Part shown: piece by piece, positions 35,985 through 48,044 of the stretch
How positions within the stretch are numbered: position 1 is the first letter of the stretch
Layout of the letters: the number at the start of each line of letters is the position of its first letter
Position numbers and translations under genes: made by a program
Notes under the pieces: model-generated
The model's database searches: none
What the model was told of the DNA's origin: nothing
Seen by the model: only the letters and a program-made list of their open reading frames with translations
Assembly: GCA_003550305.1 (NCBI GenBank)
Contig: QKYT01000257.1
Span: 25,172 to 89,171 of the forward strand
From: Glomus cerebriforme
Lineage: Eukaryota; Glomeromycota; Glomeromycetes; Glomerales; Glomeraceae
Reading direction: 5' to 3'
DNA: 64,000 nucleotides

Positions 35985-36480
35985 GTAGTATATTGATAAT
36001 CAGAAAGATAAGGATGCAGCAACTGAAATTTGTTATTTTGTAAACAAAGAAGCTACTCAAAATTTTTTGGGTATAACACTCACTCCAAATCCTTTGACTG
36101 TTCTTGCAGCTGTTACTAATATTTTACATTACACAGCAAAGAAAAAGGTCAAATATGGAGAAGTATGGAAGTTGCGTGGTAGGCAGCTCAACTTGCTGTT
36201 AAACATGACAGTTATAATGAAATTATTAGTTGGTTAAAACAGTTTATTACTCGATACAATAAAATAGTAATAATGTGAAACTAAGATCTTATGGAATATT
36301 CTGAAGTCCAAGTTGATGATAATAAAGAAAATGAACTTCAAGTTAAAAATCTTAGTTTTGTGACGTAAAGGACACCTAGAAACAAAGTAGTATAAATTAT
36401 CAACTGAAAAAAAGTTTTATGTGAAATATACCTGCAAAATGTGCAGTCAAACAAAGATATAATAGTGTAAGGTACCAGAT
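35985..36480 (+). pseudogene. MULE/FAR1-like transposase C-terminal remains
   Basis: Pieces in three frames read FVNKEATQNFLGITLTPNP, LAVKHDSYNEIISWLKQFIT and, near the end, KLSTEKKFYVKYTCKMCSQT. The last is a KGRP-type tail with a CxxC knuckle as in MULE/FAR1-like transposases of these fungi. Several stops and frameshifts are present. It may have inserted into the LINE or simply lies next to it. Confidence 0.4.
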
Positions 36481-36889
36481 TTGGTAATATTATCCATTCA
36501 TTGTATTTATCTTAATTTATTTTTTTTAGCACTTCAGTTAATAATATATCATGTTTGCAGAAATCATTGATGTTTATAGCTTATAAAGCTTTAACTTTGG
36601 AAATTTTATAAAGAATAATAACATTTAAAATAATCCTTTCAATACTATATATACCCTATATGAAGTTAGAAGTTATATTCAGTTAACGGGTCTTACTATA
36701 ACTAAATTACCAATACCTGTTTCTTCAAAGCTTAAACATCTCAATAAGAATATAGAAAAATCAATATCTAAAGTAACTATTTTAAATAACTGCAGTGTAG
36801 TAAAAGCAAACACAAATTCTATATCAAATTTGTGTTTTTCCCAATCAGTTATGTTTTTTGGTTCTTCAGTTTTCAGTAAGGATAGTAAA

Positions 36890-38773
36890 TTCTAGTATGG
36901 TGTACCAAAAGAACATAAGTATTAAATTAGCAACCTACAATATTCAAGGCCTAAACTTATCAACAAACCAAAATTAACTTTTGGAATTAATGAAAGTCAA
37001 TTCTATCAATATTTTAGGTATCATAGAAACAAAACTTAAAAAAATCAGTCATAGTACCTATATAAAAATAATACAGAATTTAAAGTATATTTAAATTCAC
37101 CCTTGGGATCAGGTATTAGCTTCTTAATTACTTGAGATTATGATAAATACATTCACGCTCACAAAGATTATAAAGGATTTCTTATGAAAGGTTATATAAA
37201 ACTGAAGATTATACAGGTATAACTACACACAAATTTTACTGGTACAAAAGATACAAAGAGATAATTTCTACACATAAATATATTACCAACTTTGTTAACC
37301 AGTATAATACAGAGTAATTCTTTTAGGAGATTTTAACATAAGCTATGAATTATACAAACAAGAATATTGAAAAAAAGGTTCTTTCTATTGAAAATTTTCT
37401 CTAATGCATTCTTTAAAAAGATTATATTTAAAAAATACAGTCAAACTTTTAAATAATATTTCTCCCTTGAATCCACACAATATGTATATACCAAAGTATC
37501 AAAATTTGCTGCCAATTATATATGGATCTCACGTGACTTAATCCTGGATATTATATCTAGTGGCAATTTTAATATAGACTTATACAACTCAGACTATCAT
37601 TTATTTAAAAATAAGAGTGCTGCCAAACAAATTCAAAAAGTAATTTTTACTTATAATCACATGACTAATGATAAATGGAATAAATTCCAAGCTACAGATA
37701 ATTGAATTGTTAACTATGTAGATAATATTAGCAATAATACTGAATTCAATAATATGTACAAAGATTATTATGAATGCTACATATAAAACTATAGACAATC
37801 ATTGGATGATATCACAATACAAAGAATCTACACCTAAATATATTAATGAAGCATATGAGCACATTAAGTTCCTTAATAAATTAATCGTTAAGATTAATAT
37901 AAAGAACTTTATAAAAAATATGATGAAGTTACAAACTTCATGATACTCAACAATCCAATACATCGCACATATCACTTCCTTAAATAAATACAATATTAAT
38001 TTATAAATGACCATTAATTTTGCAAATATTTGACAACAAATCAGGGCTTTTCACAAAGTTTTAGTAATTCATCATGATTAACTCAATAAAAAATACAATA
38101 AAAAAAAAATAAAACAATTTATTCAACAACGTTGAGAAAACTACAAAGATGATCAAAATCAAATGATCGATTCTTTTTTGGAAAGACAAGAGAGTAATTG
38201 TTATTGATAAAGGTATAAACAATAACAATGTCACAAAATCTCTAGTCACAGATCCTAACAAAGTTAAAAGATTCGACTTGCAAAAATCATGGTGAAACAT
38301 AATATTCTAAAAGGTAACCAATTCGCTGGTCTACTGGGTTCATCAACTTTTGAACCAATTAAAATTATTAACAAAATCATCGAGGATGCCAAAGAGAAAC
38401 GTAATGATTTATGGATGCTGTTTCAAGACATGTCAAAGCATACGATCAAATTAACATTTTCATGTTAGAAAAAGACTTAAACTGCTATCAGAATTTATGC
38501 AATTAATATATTATCTCTTTATGAATCAGAAAAATAAAGTTTTTACTGTGGTTAGAACAACAGACTCTTATGAGGTACTCATAGAAATCGATCAAGAAGA
38601 CCATTATTATGGGGTATTTATTATGATCCTCTCCTTTGCGAAATCAAAAAACAAAATTAGGTTACATGATATCATCAATATTCATCAACAACAGTAAATA
38701 GTCCATTTGCAGAAAACAATTTTTTCGTTGGCTTATATGGACGATACAATGTGGATTGCTAATTCGAAAAGCA
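36890..38773 (+). pseudogene. LINE retrotransposon: endonuclease and reverse transcriptase, decayed, 5' part
   Basis: The endonuclease start is readable as ISIKLATYNIQGLNLSTNQN, then INILGIIETKLKK and LLGDFNISYE near 37320. The RT follows: HNILKGNQFAGLLGSSTFEP, DLWMLFQDMSK (38400-38430), DPLLCEIKKQN, and the catalytic AYMDDTMWIANSKSNL at 38733-38773. Stops and frameshifts break it about every 50-150 bases, so it is inactive. The palm motif is cut immediately after by a foreign segment (38774-39058). Confidence 0.75.
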
Positions 38774-39058
38774 ATCTCCAAATTGCCTCTTTCATCTTTA
38801 GAAATTTCACACCAAGNACAGAAATATTTTGAATTTGCACTGTTAAAACCAAGACAAATACATAAAAATTTCCAGTCAGATGAAAAAAAAAGATTAAATT
38901 GCCAAATAGTATTATTAATTTCTAATCCAAATTCTTTTAATTCATGTAATTCTTTCAAAAATAATGCCATAGCATTTTTTAATAACTCATAATTTTCATT
39001 ACCAGGATATAAGACAATTGTAAAATGTTTATCTGGAAAATGTAAATTTTTCTTATCA
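38774..39058 (-). mobile_element. Foreign transposase-like segment inserted into the LINE RT
   Basis: On the minus strand an uninterrupted frame reads HFTIVLYPGNENYELLKNAM, ALFLKELHELKEFGLEINN, LFFSSDWKFLCICLGFNSAN and then CxWCEISKDERGNLE. The SDWKFL acidic motif followed by a CxWC knuckle looks like an RNase-H-fold DDE transposase with a zinc insertion. I cannot fix the superfamily. LINE coding resumes directly beyond it. It has no stop over 95 codons, unlike the LINE around it. Confidence 0.55.
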
Positions 39059-39330
39059 TTAAATGAATTAGCTGACGATTTTAACATATTAAATAATATT
39101 AAAGTAAACAAAGAGAAATCAGAACTGATGATTAATAACAACAATGTTGATTTAATAACTAATAATCAAATTACGTTAAATTTTGATTCAGATCCAATAA
39201 TTCAATCTGCGAAAAATCGGAATCTTTAAGAATTTTAGGTGTTTGGATGAATTTAGTGAAAAATGTCAATTCGCTATAGATCAAGTAAAAGATGAGATTA
39301 TTTTGATATGCACCAAAGGTGCAGACTGCA
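39059..39330 (+). pseudogene. LINE reverse transcriptase, continuation
   Basis: The plus strand reads LNELADDFNILNNIKVNKEK, SELM, then, after frameshifts, ESLRILGVWMNL and QVKDEIIL. This is the thumb side of the RT that follows the YMDD segment in glomeromycete LINEs. Confidence 0.65.
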
Positions 39331-39800
39331 GAAACAGATTACTCAGTAGTACAAATCACTAATAACAATTAAATTATACTATTATGTAATAATAAATACT
39401 ACTTAAATTATTATTTTAATCTAAAGTAATATATAAGCTTTAAAATATTTTAATACTTACTAAACCCAGAGCAACGCCTGGGCCTACGGGCTAGTAGTTA
39501 ATATCATTTTGTTATTTTTTCGATCTTTTAAAATAAATTAAGAGTTATACAATGAGCATATTTAAAGTTTGGATTTATTAAATAATTTTTGTATTTTCCC
39601 TTTATAAAGTTAAACTAATGGTTATAAAAGATTTTTATAATTTTCTTTAATTGTTAAAGCACAAAATTGTGTAACAGGTACAGTATGTATTTATCTGTTT
39701 ATTTGATGGCCGAACTTTTAGACTAATATTTTTAGATCGACTATAAACTCTCGATCGGGTAGGTATGAACTCATTAAGTATAATCCATATATACAGTATA
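39331..39800. other. Spacer
   Basis: AT-rich, no gene. TTATCTGTT occurs once at about 39691. Confidence 0.35.
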
Positions 39801-42162
39801 CAGTCAGCCCTTGATGTAACGAAGTGGGTGTCCGGGCCAATCAGGCCTTCGTAATAAAGAAATTCGGTAACACTACAACGAATTATTCGGTATGATATAA
39901 CGAATTATTCGGTATACCATATAACGAATATTATTCAATTGTATTAAATATCCGTTATATATTTTATTAAAGTATAGGTTTTTTAAACATAAATTAAACA
40001 TAAATTTCATAAATTTAATTAGTTATATTATTTATTACGCGTTTTATTTATTATATTATTATTATGTACAAATTAAGCTATACATGACTAATTAATATCT
40101 TCGCTCATTTACTATTAATAAAATTGTCAAGATTAGTTTGCTTTGCTGACATAAAACGTTGCTTTAAGGCTTCTTTTTTTAGCTTTTTGATAAATTTTAA
40201 TTCTTCATGCTTCATATTAAAACAATTCTCCTGTTGTTCTAAATATAAAATAACTTTTTCATAAGATTCAATAGCTTCATCATGGGTGACAGGTGGTAAA
40301 GGATCTGAAGGCTCTTCCATGTTATCTTCTTGATTATTATTAGGAAAAACTGCTTTCAGAATTTCTTCATTAGATGGCATTTCAGTTGTAATTTCATCTT
40401 TATCACAATGAATAAATTCTTCGGCATTAATAGGATCTTCAAAATCAAGTTTATCAATTAACATTTGAATTTCTTCCAATTCTTTTGTATGTATAGAAAA
40501 AACTTGTATGTCAGGATCCATGATATCGTCAGCTTCATTTTCGTCATCTTTAGGCAAAATATCGGCCTTTGACCAGCAATTTTTGATCNTACTTTGTGTA
40601 ANACTATCCCACGCGCGTGCCACATATTTAATGCATTTTTTGATATTAATGTCAACAGGATCAATCCCATATTCATTGTATTTATCAAATGCCTTAATTT
40701 TATTACGTAAAAATAACTTTNNATNNTNTNNNNANNNNTAANTTANNNNTNNNNANANNATNNAAAGATTTTTATTATAATAAAAACATTACATTACATA
40801 CCTTAAAACTGTTAATGATCCNTTGATCACATGGCTGTAAATGTGCGGTAGTATTTGGAGGGAGATGTTCAATAGTAATATTTGTAAGATGTGTTGTTTC
40901 ATACAAAGCATGGGTTGGAGCATTGTCAATGAGAAGAAGAATATTTCNGTTTTGTCTTCTCATTTTGGTATCAAGTTTCTTAAGATATTGGTTCCAAATT
41001 GACACCTGCATCCAACTTTTAGAATTCCAACAGTAATCAACTGGGAGGGCTTTTTTATCTATATTTTNNNNNNNNNNNNNNNNNNNNNNNNNNNNNNNNN
41101 NNNNNNNNNNNNNNNNNNNNNNNNNNNNNNNNNNNNNNNNNNNNNNNNNNNNNNNNNNNNNNNNNNNNNNNNNNNNNNNNNNNNNNNNNNNNNNNNNNNN
41201 NNNNNNNNNNNNNNNNNNNNNNNNNNNNNNNNNNNNNNNNNNNNNNNNNNNNNNNNNNNNNNNNNNNNNNNNNNNNNNNNNNNNNNNNNNNNNNNNNNNN
41301 NNNNNNNNNNNNNNNNNNNNNNNNNNNNNNNNNNNNNNNNNNNNNNNNNNNNNNNNNNNNNNNNNNNNNNNNNNNNNNNNNNNNNNNNNNNNNNNNNNNN
41401 NNNNNNNNNNNNNNNNNNNNNNNNNNNNNNNNNNNNNNNNNNNNNNNNNNNNNNNNNNNNNNNNNNNNNNNNNNNNNNNNNNNNNNNNNNNNNNNNNNNN
41501 NNNNNNNNNNNNNNNNNNNNNNNNNNNNNNNNNNNNNNNNNNNNNNNNNNNNNNNNNNNNNNNNNNNNNNNNNNNNNNNNNNNNNNNNNNNNNNNNNNNN
41601 NNNNNNNNNNNNNNNNNNNNNNNNNNNNNNNNNNNNNNNNNNNNNNNNNNNNNNNNNNNNNNNNNNNNNNNNNNNNNNNNNNNNNNNNNNNNNNNNNNNN
41701 NNNNNNNNNNNNNNNNNNNNNNNNNNNNNNNNNNNNNNNNNNNNNNNNNNNNNNNNNNNNNNNNNNNNNNNNNNNNNNNNNNNNNNNNNNNNNNNNNNNN
41801 NNNNNNNNNNNNNNNNNNNNNNNNNNNNNNNNNNNNNNNNNNNNNNNNNNNNNNNNNNNNNNNNNNNNNNNNNNNNNNNNNNNNNNNNNNNNNNNNNNNN
41901 NNNNNNNNNNNNNNNNNNNNNNNNNNNNNNNNNNNNNNNNNNNNNNNAAAAAAAAAATTCGGTATAAAAAAATTTACTATAAAAAGGGTCATTTACATAT
42001 GTAAGTTTATATATTATTTCTTCGTTCAACGTTATACCACATTTATTTAGTAAAATTCGGTATGACAAATTTTTATCCATATGATAAAATCNGTACTATA
42101 CTAAAGATCCGTTATATTGTAAAATTCGTTAAATCAGAATTCGTTATAGAAAGGGCCGACTG
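39801..42162. mobile_element. Tigger/pogo-type DNA transposon, gapped
   Basis: Terminal inverted repeats: CAGTCAGCCCTTGATGTAAC on the left and, reversed, CAGTCGGCCCTTTCTATAAC on the right, both followed by GAA. TA flanks both ends. ATTCGGTATAA-like words repeat in the subterminal parts. A minus-strand transposase lies inside. An 880-base N gap (41068-41947) and a patch of scattered Ns (40722-40763) hide part of it. Confidence 0.85.
40105..41067 (-). CDS. Tigger-type transposase, C-terminal part of DDE domain and tail (partial)
   Basis: The sequence from the gap to 40802 reads YCWNSKSWMQVSIWNQYLKK, then LLLIDNAPTHALYETTHLTN, IEHLPPNTTAHLQPCDQ and IINSFK. This is the second catalytic Asp (LIDNAPTH), the PPNTTAHLQPxD block and the conserved region after it, as in pogo/Tigger DDE transposases. 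SFK is followed by a good donor (AAG|GTATGT), so an intron probably covers the N-rich stretch. The tail resumes as MARAWDSxTQSxIKNCWSKA and an acidic C-terminus ending at 40105. The N-terminal CENP-B-like half must be in the 880-base gap. Single Ns prevent judging whether it is intact. It acts by cut-and-paste at TA. Confidence 0.8.
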
Positions 42163-42491
42163 TATACAGTATATGTTCTCAATTATATTAATTTTGGTAC
42201 TAATGATTCATATATTTATTTTTATAATCTTTATGATAATAAAATTGCACCAAAATTTGTTTAATGATTAAAGATGTCTCACCAAACATTAAATGAAATA
42301 TTGTTTGAAACAGATAATGACAGTCTGCCAAGATTCGCAATAACTATTAAAAAAACATGTACAGTAAAATGAAGTTATTTATTTTTTTTTCCGGCCTCTC
42401 TTTCTCTTCAGAGTTTTACATAAAAAATGAGCAATTTCAATTTATGCAAATTTTCACTTAAATAAAATCAATCGTAATCCAACTGATACTT
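42163..42491. promoter_or_regulatory. Upstream region of the decaying family copy
   Basis: AACAGATAA occurs at about 42309, 180 bases before the family copy, the same word found upstream of the intact members. No gene. Confidence 0.35.
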
Positions 42492-43341
42492 ATGAATCAA
42501 GCCTCCTCTATTATGAATCTTCAAGAAAGATATGTAGTCGCTCAGAATATAACGCGTGATCCATACCAAAGTCTACCATCATTATCGATAGCAAACTATG
42601 TATCAAGGTCAAATGAACCTGGCTTACAATATAGCGATTTTTATTTTTGTGAACCAACCACGTATCAAAGTCCATTTATTCGCAGTTCAGATGATATTTT
42701 AACACCCCTATCAATGGTTCAGCATAAGCCATCTATCAAAATTTCATGTATGAAATGTATTGAATAGTCACAAATCACCGATACCAATAACTCTGAAGCA
42801 CAATCTAATTTACAAAATAATAATACTAAAATTAATCAAATATTTCTTAAAACAAAAAACAATAATAAATCTATCAAATTTAAATTTATTTTGTAATTGA
42901 GATTGTAAGATATCGAGAAAGTACAGTATGAATATTTATATATATATAAGGATTACTGTATATTTATTTCTAATTTTTTTTAAAAAAAAAAATATTAGTG
43001 GTGAAAAAAAAAGAACTTTATTTAGATTATTTGACTGATTAAAAGATCAAATTTCCACAACTGTTAAATAGAGACTGGGTATTTTTTACATTATATAAAC
43101 CTGTGCCTGGACGCAAATCATCTAAATAACATACTTTTTGTACCTGCTGATGCACTACGGACTGTTAATGAATTAAAAAGGTAAATATATATTGATATCT
43201 CTTTTTCTCTCAAACAAAAGCAAAGAAAAACCTACTGACGATGACCCCACCTATCATGAAATTTAAAAATTTACTATTTATTTTATTATTATTAGTATTT
43301 TGGGGTTCAGGAAAAAGTTGTACGTAGGATTTTTTTTTTAA
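42492..43341 (+). pseudogene. Family copy 8: decaying, three exons still recognisable
   Basis: Exon 1 starts MNQASSIMNLQERYVV, contains the family linker pattern (DPYQSLPSLS) and has a stop at about 42766. Its domain end is degraded to ISRKYSMNIYI with a donor-like GTACAG, compare PIPRKY in the relatives. Exon 2 (about 42999-43180) shows a stop after LDYLTD, then KFPQLLNRDWVFF, loss of the KC motif, another stop and a conserved end VPADALRTVNELKR. Exon 3 (43296-43341) is perfect: acceptor ATTATTAG, then SILGFRKKLYVGFFF and stop. The copy is on the opposite strand from the left-hand cluster and directly follows the Tigger element. Confidence 0.7.
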
Positions 43342-43680
43342 AAAAAAAAATTTAAATGGCCAGATGAATCAAATGAGAAAATTTCATGATTATCGAATGG
43401 TAAATCATCGCGATTTACGGTTTTTATTGTTCCAGAGTTTCAAGAATTAGTTTCAACATCTTTTATTTTTAGATAGAAAATCGTATAAATATATATCATA
43501 TACAGTACAAATCATTTCAATCACAATATTTATGAACATTAAATAACGAAAAGAGTTATAATAAATAATACTTTAATTTCTCAGTAAAAGAAGGATGCAA
43601 TACCATTCTTAAGTCATGTCGTTAGTCGAACTGCTATTTAACTTTATTGGAACAAATGTATAAATAAGACATGCGTTTTT
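43342..43680. other. Spacer
   Basis: AT-rich. No gene. Confidence 0.35.
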
Positions 43681-45033
43681 TTATTTAGTTACATCTCCTA
43701 ATCTACGTGACAATACCATCTCTTTAGTGACGTGTGGAATCAATCTGCTGGTGTAGATTGCTCCAGGATCTCTTTCATGCATTTGTGTAAGTTGTTTTTC
43801 ACGATAAATCTGAGCATCCTCAAATTGTTGCTTTATATTATCTTTCAAACCTTGGGCTCCATACCAGTCTCTGATTGTGATGATGATTTCGCTAGCCGTT
43901 GGTCTTCTTGATGGATCCTCGCTCCAGCATTTTTGCATAAGTTCAGTCCAGCACGATGGTGTGCAATGAGGGATACTAGGTCTCAATCCATTACAAATGT
44001 CACAAATCAGATTAATATCATGGCCACGATTCTGAAATGCTGGTTCTCTAGCAGATAACTCCCACATGATGATACCTAGTGCATAAATATCACTTGCTTG
44101 TGTGTGTTGCTGATCTTTATCAAAAAGTTCTGGTGCCATATATGGAATTACACCATACTTTCCATCTTCTTCATTTTCACCATGGTTGATGTGTTTGCAT
44201 AGCCCAAAGTCTGAAATAGTTACAAATCCGATATGGGTGTCTGGTAAAGCTGAGATAGTAGGATCTCCTGTGAGAACATTACCACTGTGCAAATCGCGAT
44301 GAATCCACCCTTTCTCATGAATCGACCGAAGTCCAATTGCTATTTGGTAAAGGCTATCGACACAATTAGACCATTTAATGCTACCCTTTTCTGCCTTGAA
44401 CGTGGAGCGTAAGTTACCTTTGTCATAATACCACATGACGAATGCATATTCATGTGTGTATGGATGTTTGGTAATACCTATAACCATTGAAATACCAAAT
44501 AGAGCATGTTGACATGTAAAGTTTGCTTTAACCTGATACACAAAAAAATAAATAAATTAAAAAGTACATAGAAAAAAAATACATAAATAATAAAGAAATT
44601 ATGGAGACTTTGATACCTCATTAATTATGTCAGCGATATTGGTCTGTAAACGATTTAAAGTTTTAAGAGCAACAGTGCAAGGTCCTGTTCTGACCTGGTT
44701 ATGTAATATTGAGTGGCTACAATTTTTATCTTTTAGATAAATACGAATTCCCTTTGACCACGTTGCAGTATACACAGAACCAAACCCACCATCTTCCAAG
44801 TGGTTCACATTTGAGAGTTCACTTGGTTCAATCCACTCCAAGTACGTATCATAAAGGTTTGTATGGAGCTGAGTTTGTTGAATGAATTCATCAATTAACT
44901 TATTACCGCTTGTCCATTCTCCAAACTTTGCTTGAAGTTTTTTTGGATCACACACTTCACACCATTGAAAAAGACTATTATCTAGATTAGTGTAATTTTC
45001 TATGCCGCATTCTTTACAACTATCCATTTGCAT
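43681..45033 (-). CDS. TKL-type protein kinase, two exons (422 aa), apparently intact
   Basis: Exons 45033-44617 and 44532-43681. The junction (INE|VKAN) is phase 0 with GTATCA and CAG borders. The N-terminus has two CxxC pairs (C6/C9, C25/C28), a likely zinc ribbon common in glomeromycete kinases. The kinase domain: glycine loop LEDGGFGSVY (79-88; the first Gly is Asp), Lys124 in VALK, HRDLHSGN (217-219), DFG (247-249), YMAPELF, DIYALGIIMWELSAREPAF, and WTELMQKCWSEDPSRRPTA. All catalytic residues are present, so it is probably active, phosphorylating Ser/Thr or Tyr in the cytoplasm. Substrate unknown. It diverges from the lectin-like gene with 432 bases between the two starts. Confidence 0.88.
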
Positions 45034-45465
45034 TTTTCAGTACGAGTTTAAAGTTTAATTGTAGATCATATGATACAGAATTGAAATTATTCCATATTTA
45101 TACTAATCCGGAAATTTGTATGGAAACGTGCTACATTATGATACGTGCTACATTAATCGCAATGTATGTTGATCATATTTAACCTAATTTGAATTGTCTT
45201 ACGTATACAATGAAAAAAATAGGATGTTCACTCATGGGCAAATTCGATCTGAAAGCGAAAAAATGGCTTATTCCTTTTATATTATTTGCAAGAACTCGAA
45301 TTAGTAACTTGGGCTGAAATTGTGACACTTGAATTGTATATGCAAATTTCGTAAAATTCTTTAAGGCATGAACATTGTACATTTAAATATCTTTCCGATA
45401 TCTCACTCCAAAAAATTTGTTATTGAAATTTTCTTAAACGCTAAAAAAAACTTGTAGTGAATAAA

Positions 45466-46209
45466 ATGCGATCGTTATTTTTTATAGAAGCCAAACATTC
45501 CGGAAAAGTTTTTGATGTTGCAACTGGCTCCAGGGAAAATGGTGCCAAAATAATCCAATACATCAAGAAATCGATGGATGACCCTACTGTAAATTTTTTA
45601 ATTCTGACAAAATAGTGTGCATTATGTGTCTCATGAGTTCCCTTTATCAATTAATTTTCTTTCGTATTTGTTTAGGTTGATAATCAACTCTGGTATTTCA
45701 ATAATGGAGCCATTTACAACGAAAACTCTGATCTCGTTATCGATGTTTCTGATGGTAAGTAACTTTTGATCTAATAAGAATTAATTTTCTGATTTCTTAA
45801 ATTCCTTACTCTTTATTTCTAGCAAATATCCAAAATGGTAAAGATCATTGATTAATTACGTCTTATTAGGAGAATTATTTTTGGTTATTTAATTTTACCA
45901 TTGACATATTTTTCAAGATACACAAATCATTCAATACGAAAATAATCCTGAATGCTCTGACAACCAGCGATGGACCTACAACGAACATGACAAAACTATC
46001 AGCTTGAAAGCTCATCCCAACTTTGTCCTTGATGTTAAAGTAAATTTTTTTTATTTTGCTTAATTTGTCATGAATCAGAATATTGATCCTAATTCTTTAT
46101 CTCGTTATTTATACAGGGTTCAAGCCAAGATGACAGGGCCCCCATCATCTTGTATAATAAAAATGTAACTCCGAATCAACAATTTATTTTGCGTTATATC
46201 AATAAATGA
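45466..46209 (+). CDS. Ricin-B-type beta-trefoil lectin-like protein, five exons (143 aa)
   Basis: Exons 45466-45588, 45676-45754, 45823-45837 (15 nt), 45918-46039 and 46117-46209. All junctions are GT-AG and keep frame. Three trefoil-like repeats are visible: GKVFDVATGSRENGAKIIQY with QLWYF, LVIDVSDA with TQIIQY and DNQRWTY, and FVLDVKGSSQDDRAPIILY with NQQFILRY. These are the buried-Asp and QxW-type motifs of sugar-binding R-type folds. No signal peptide, so it is probably intracellular. Length fits a single trefoil domain. The sugar ligand is unknown. There is no catalytic chain; this is the lectin fold only. It shares an upstream region with the kinase. Confidence 0.82.
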
Positions 46210-48044
46210 AATTTTAGTTATCTATTGTTATTAGAATGATCTGTACGCAGTATTAATGTTAATATCCCGTTTTTATTTGAATTGAACAAAAAAAAAAATG
46301 TTTTTGTCCATAAATAGTACATTTTTGTGAAAAGGCGTTAAATTTTTTCTGTATGTACTGGGAATTTGCTTGTAATTAGGAACAAATCGTTAGGTATAGA
46401 GCCATTGTCTAGATAAATACAAAATTTGGGTCATTAGTCGGGCAGTCAATAAAGAATCAAATATTTACCCAGGTAAAAGGGGAATGTTAAATTTTTGGTG
46501 ATGTTTGTACGCTATCAATATTAATAAGTATTAATATCAACACCCAAGTTGCACGACGAGGATGTCAACACCATTGCAACTCAAAAAATTTTTGAATAAG
46601 ATCAAAATTATAATTGAAAGATTCGATTTAACTAAAAGAAAGTACCTTTCTCAAAGAAGAAAAGAATAATTCAAAAATAATAAAGAAATAATCTTAGAAT
46701 TAAGGTTAGTATCGTCGCTAAATGGTTAACATGTCTGGGAATAGAGTTACATAGTTAAATATGCATACCCAAGAGACATGAACCGGAGAATGTGTACCGG
46801 ACCGGAAGGAGCGGTTCCCGGATTTGTCCGGATTCGTTNCCAAGACCATTCCGGCACTTCACTTTCGCGGAAGCTTGAAAGAACGTCTTCGCGGCTATTA
46901 AATAACCGGTCGAAGATTCAAACCAAAAGTCACATTTGAAATTTTTGGAAATCTTCGTTTATCGAAGTTCATTCAATAAAAGAAACATTGCAGAGAACGT
47001 TAGTTTTAATTTTATTGATTAAGGAAATGATTAAGAAAGAGAAATTTATCTTTTAGAGTAACACAGAAGCCAATGAGTCATGAGGACATTTGAACATGTA
47101 TTAATATGAAAAATACGCGTATTACGTAATATTATTGAAATTAATAATAATAAAAGATATACTATTTTAGTATGTCCTACCTGTGCCACAATGTAACTAT
47201 CAGTGTGAAAAAACAGATTGTTTTATTAGGGTTTAGGAATAAAGGTATAAAAAGAATTTACTTGAGATACGCCTATAATCTAAACCTGCTTCTATTTCTA
47301 CAAGCAGCAACCTACTCCTCGTTAACTAAAGTAGTCCAAGAATCACAGAAGAACTTATCGAATTTTTTACAAGGAAAAGTATTATTTTTGAATTTATTAA
47401 AGAAAAGATTATTGGTCATGTCTTTTTAAGTTTAATTAAGGAAAGTTTCGCAGCGCGGTTACTAGAAAAGGACATTAATGCCACATATGATTATTAACAC
47501 ATGCAAACACGAAAGTATGAAAGAGGTCTCAGTCAACAGTCAGTACGTTTCTACAGTTAGATAATATATAGGTTTTTAAAAGATATCAGATTCGTTAAGG
47601 TATATAATTAATATAATTCATGCTAAATTCCATGAAAAAAGTCTTTGGTATTAATTTTCTATTAACGTGATATTGAAATATTATCCCTTCAAAGGCTCAA
47701 ACGATAATAATATCAGAAAGATCATAAATATTTTTTTTTCTCTCCTTTTTTTTTTTTATCAATCGTTAAATTAAAAAATCAATCAAACCGAAACATACAT
47801 TTTAATCAAAATATTCAAATAAAGAAATACATAATGAAATATGGAACATCTTGAATAATTCCCCTCCCCCTTTTACTATTTATCACAGATTCCAAAATAT
47901 ATCAGAAAAATATTATTTTTCATCATCCTTTTAACTTATATATCAACTTAAGAATTTTGATTTACTTTATTAATATTTAGATTATTTGATTTACTTTTAC
48001 ATTAGTTATTTATTATTTCACTTGTTTCATCTTTTATAGGGTAT
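46210..48044. other. Intergenic, no supported gene
   Basis: AT-rich, except a GC-richer patch at about 46780-46925 with repeated CCGGA words (ACCGGACCGGAAGG, GTCCGGATTCG, ATTCCGGCAC) in both orientations, probably an old transposon end. The 85-codon frame at 47172-47429 has no recognisable motif. Confidence 0.4.

Noticed and set aside
40775..42080. Very long minus-strand frames of 341 and 405 residues
   Set aside because: They run through an 880-base gap. Only the DDE part next to the gap is real and is annotated.
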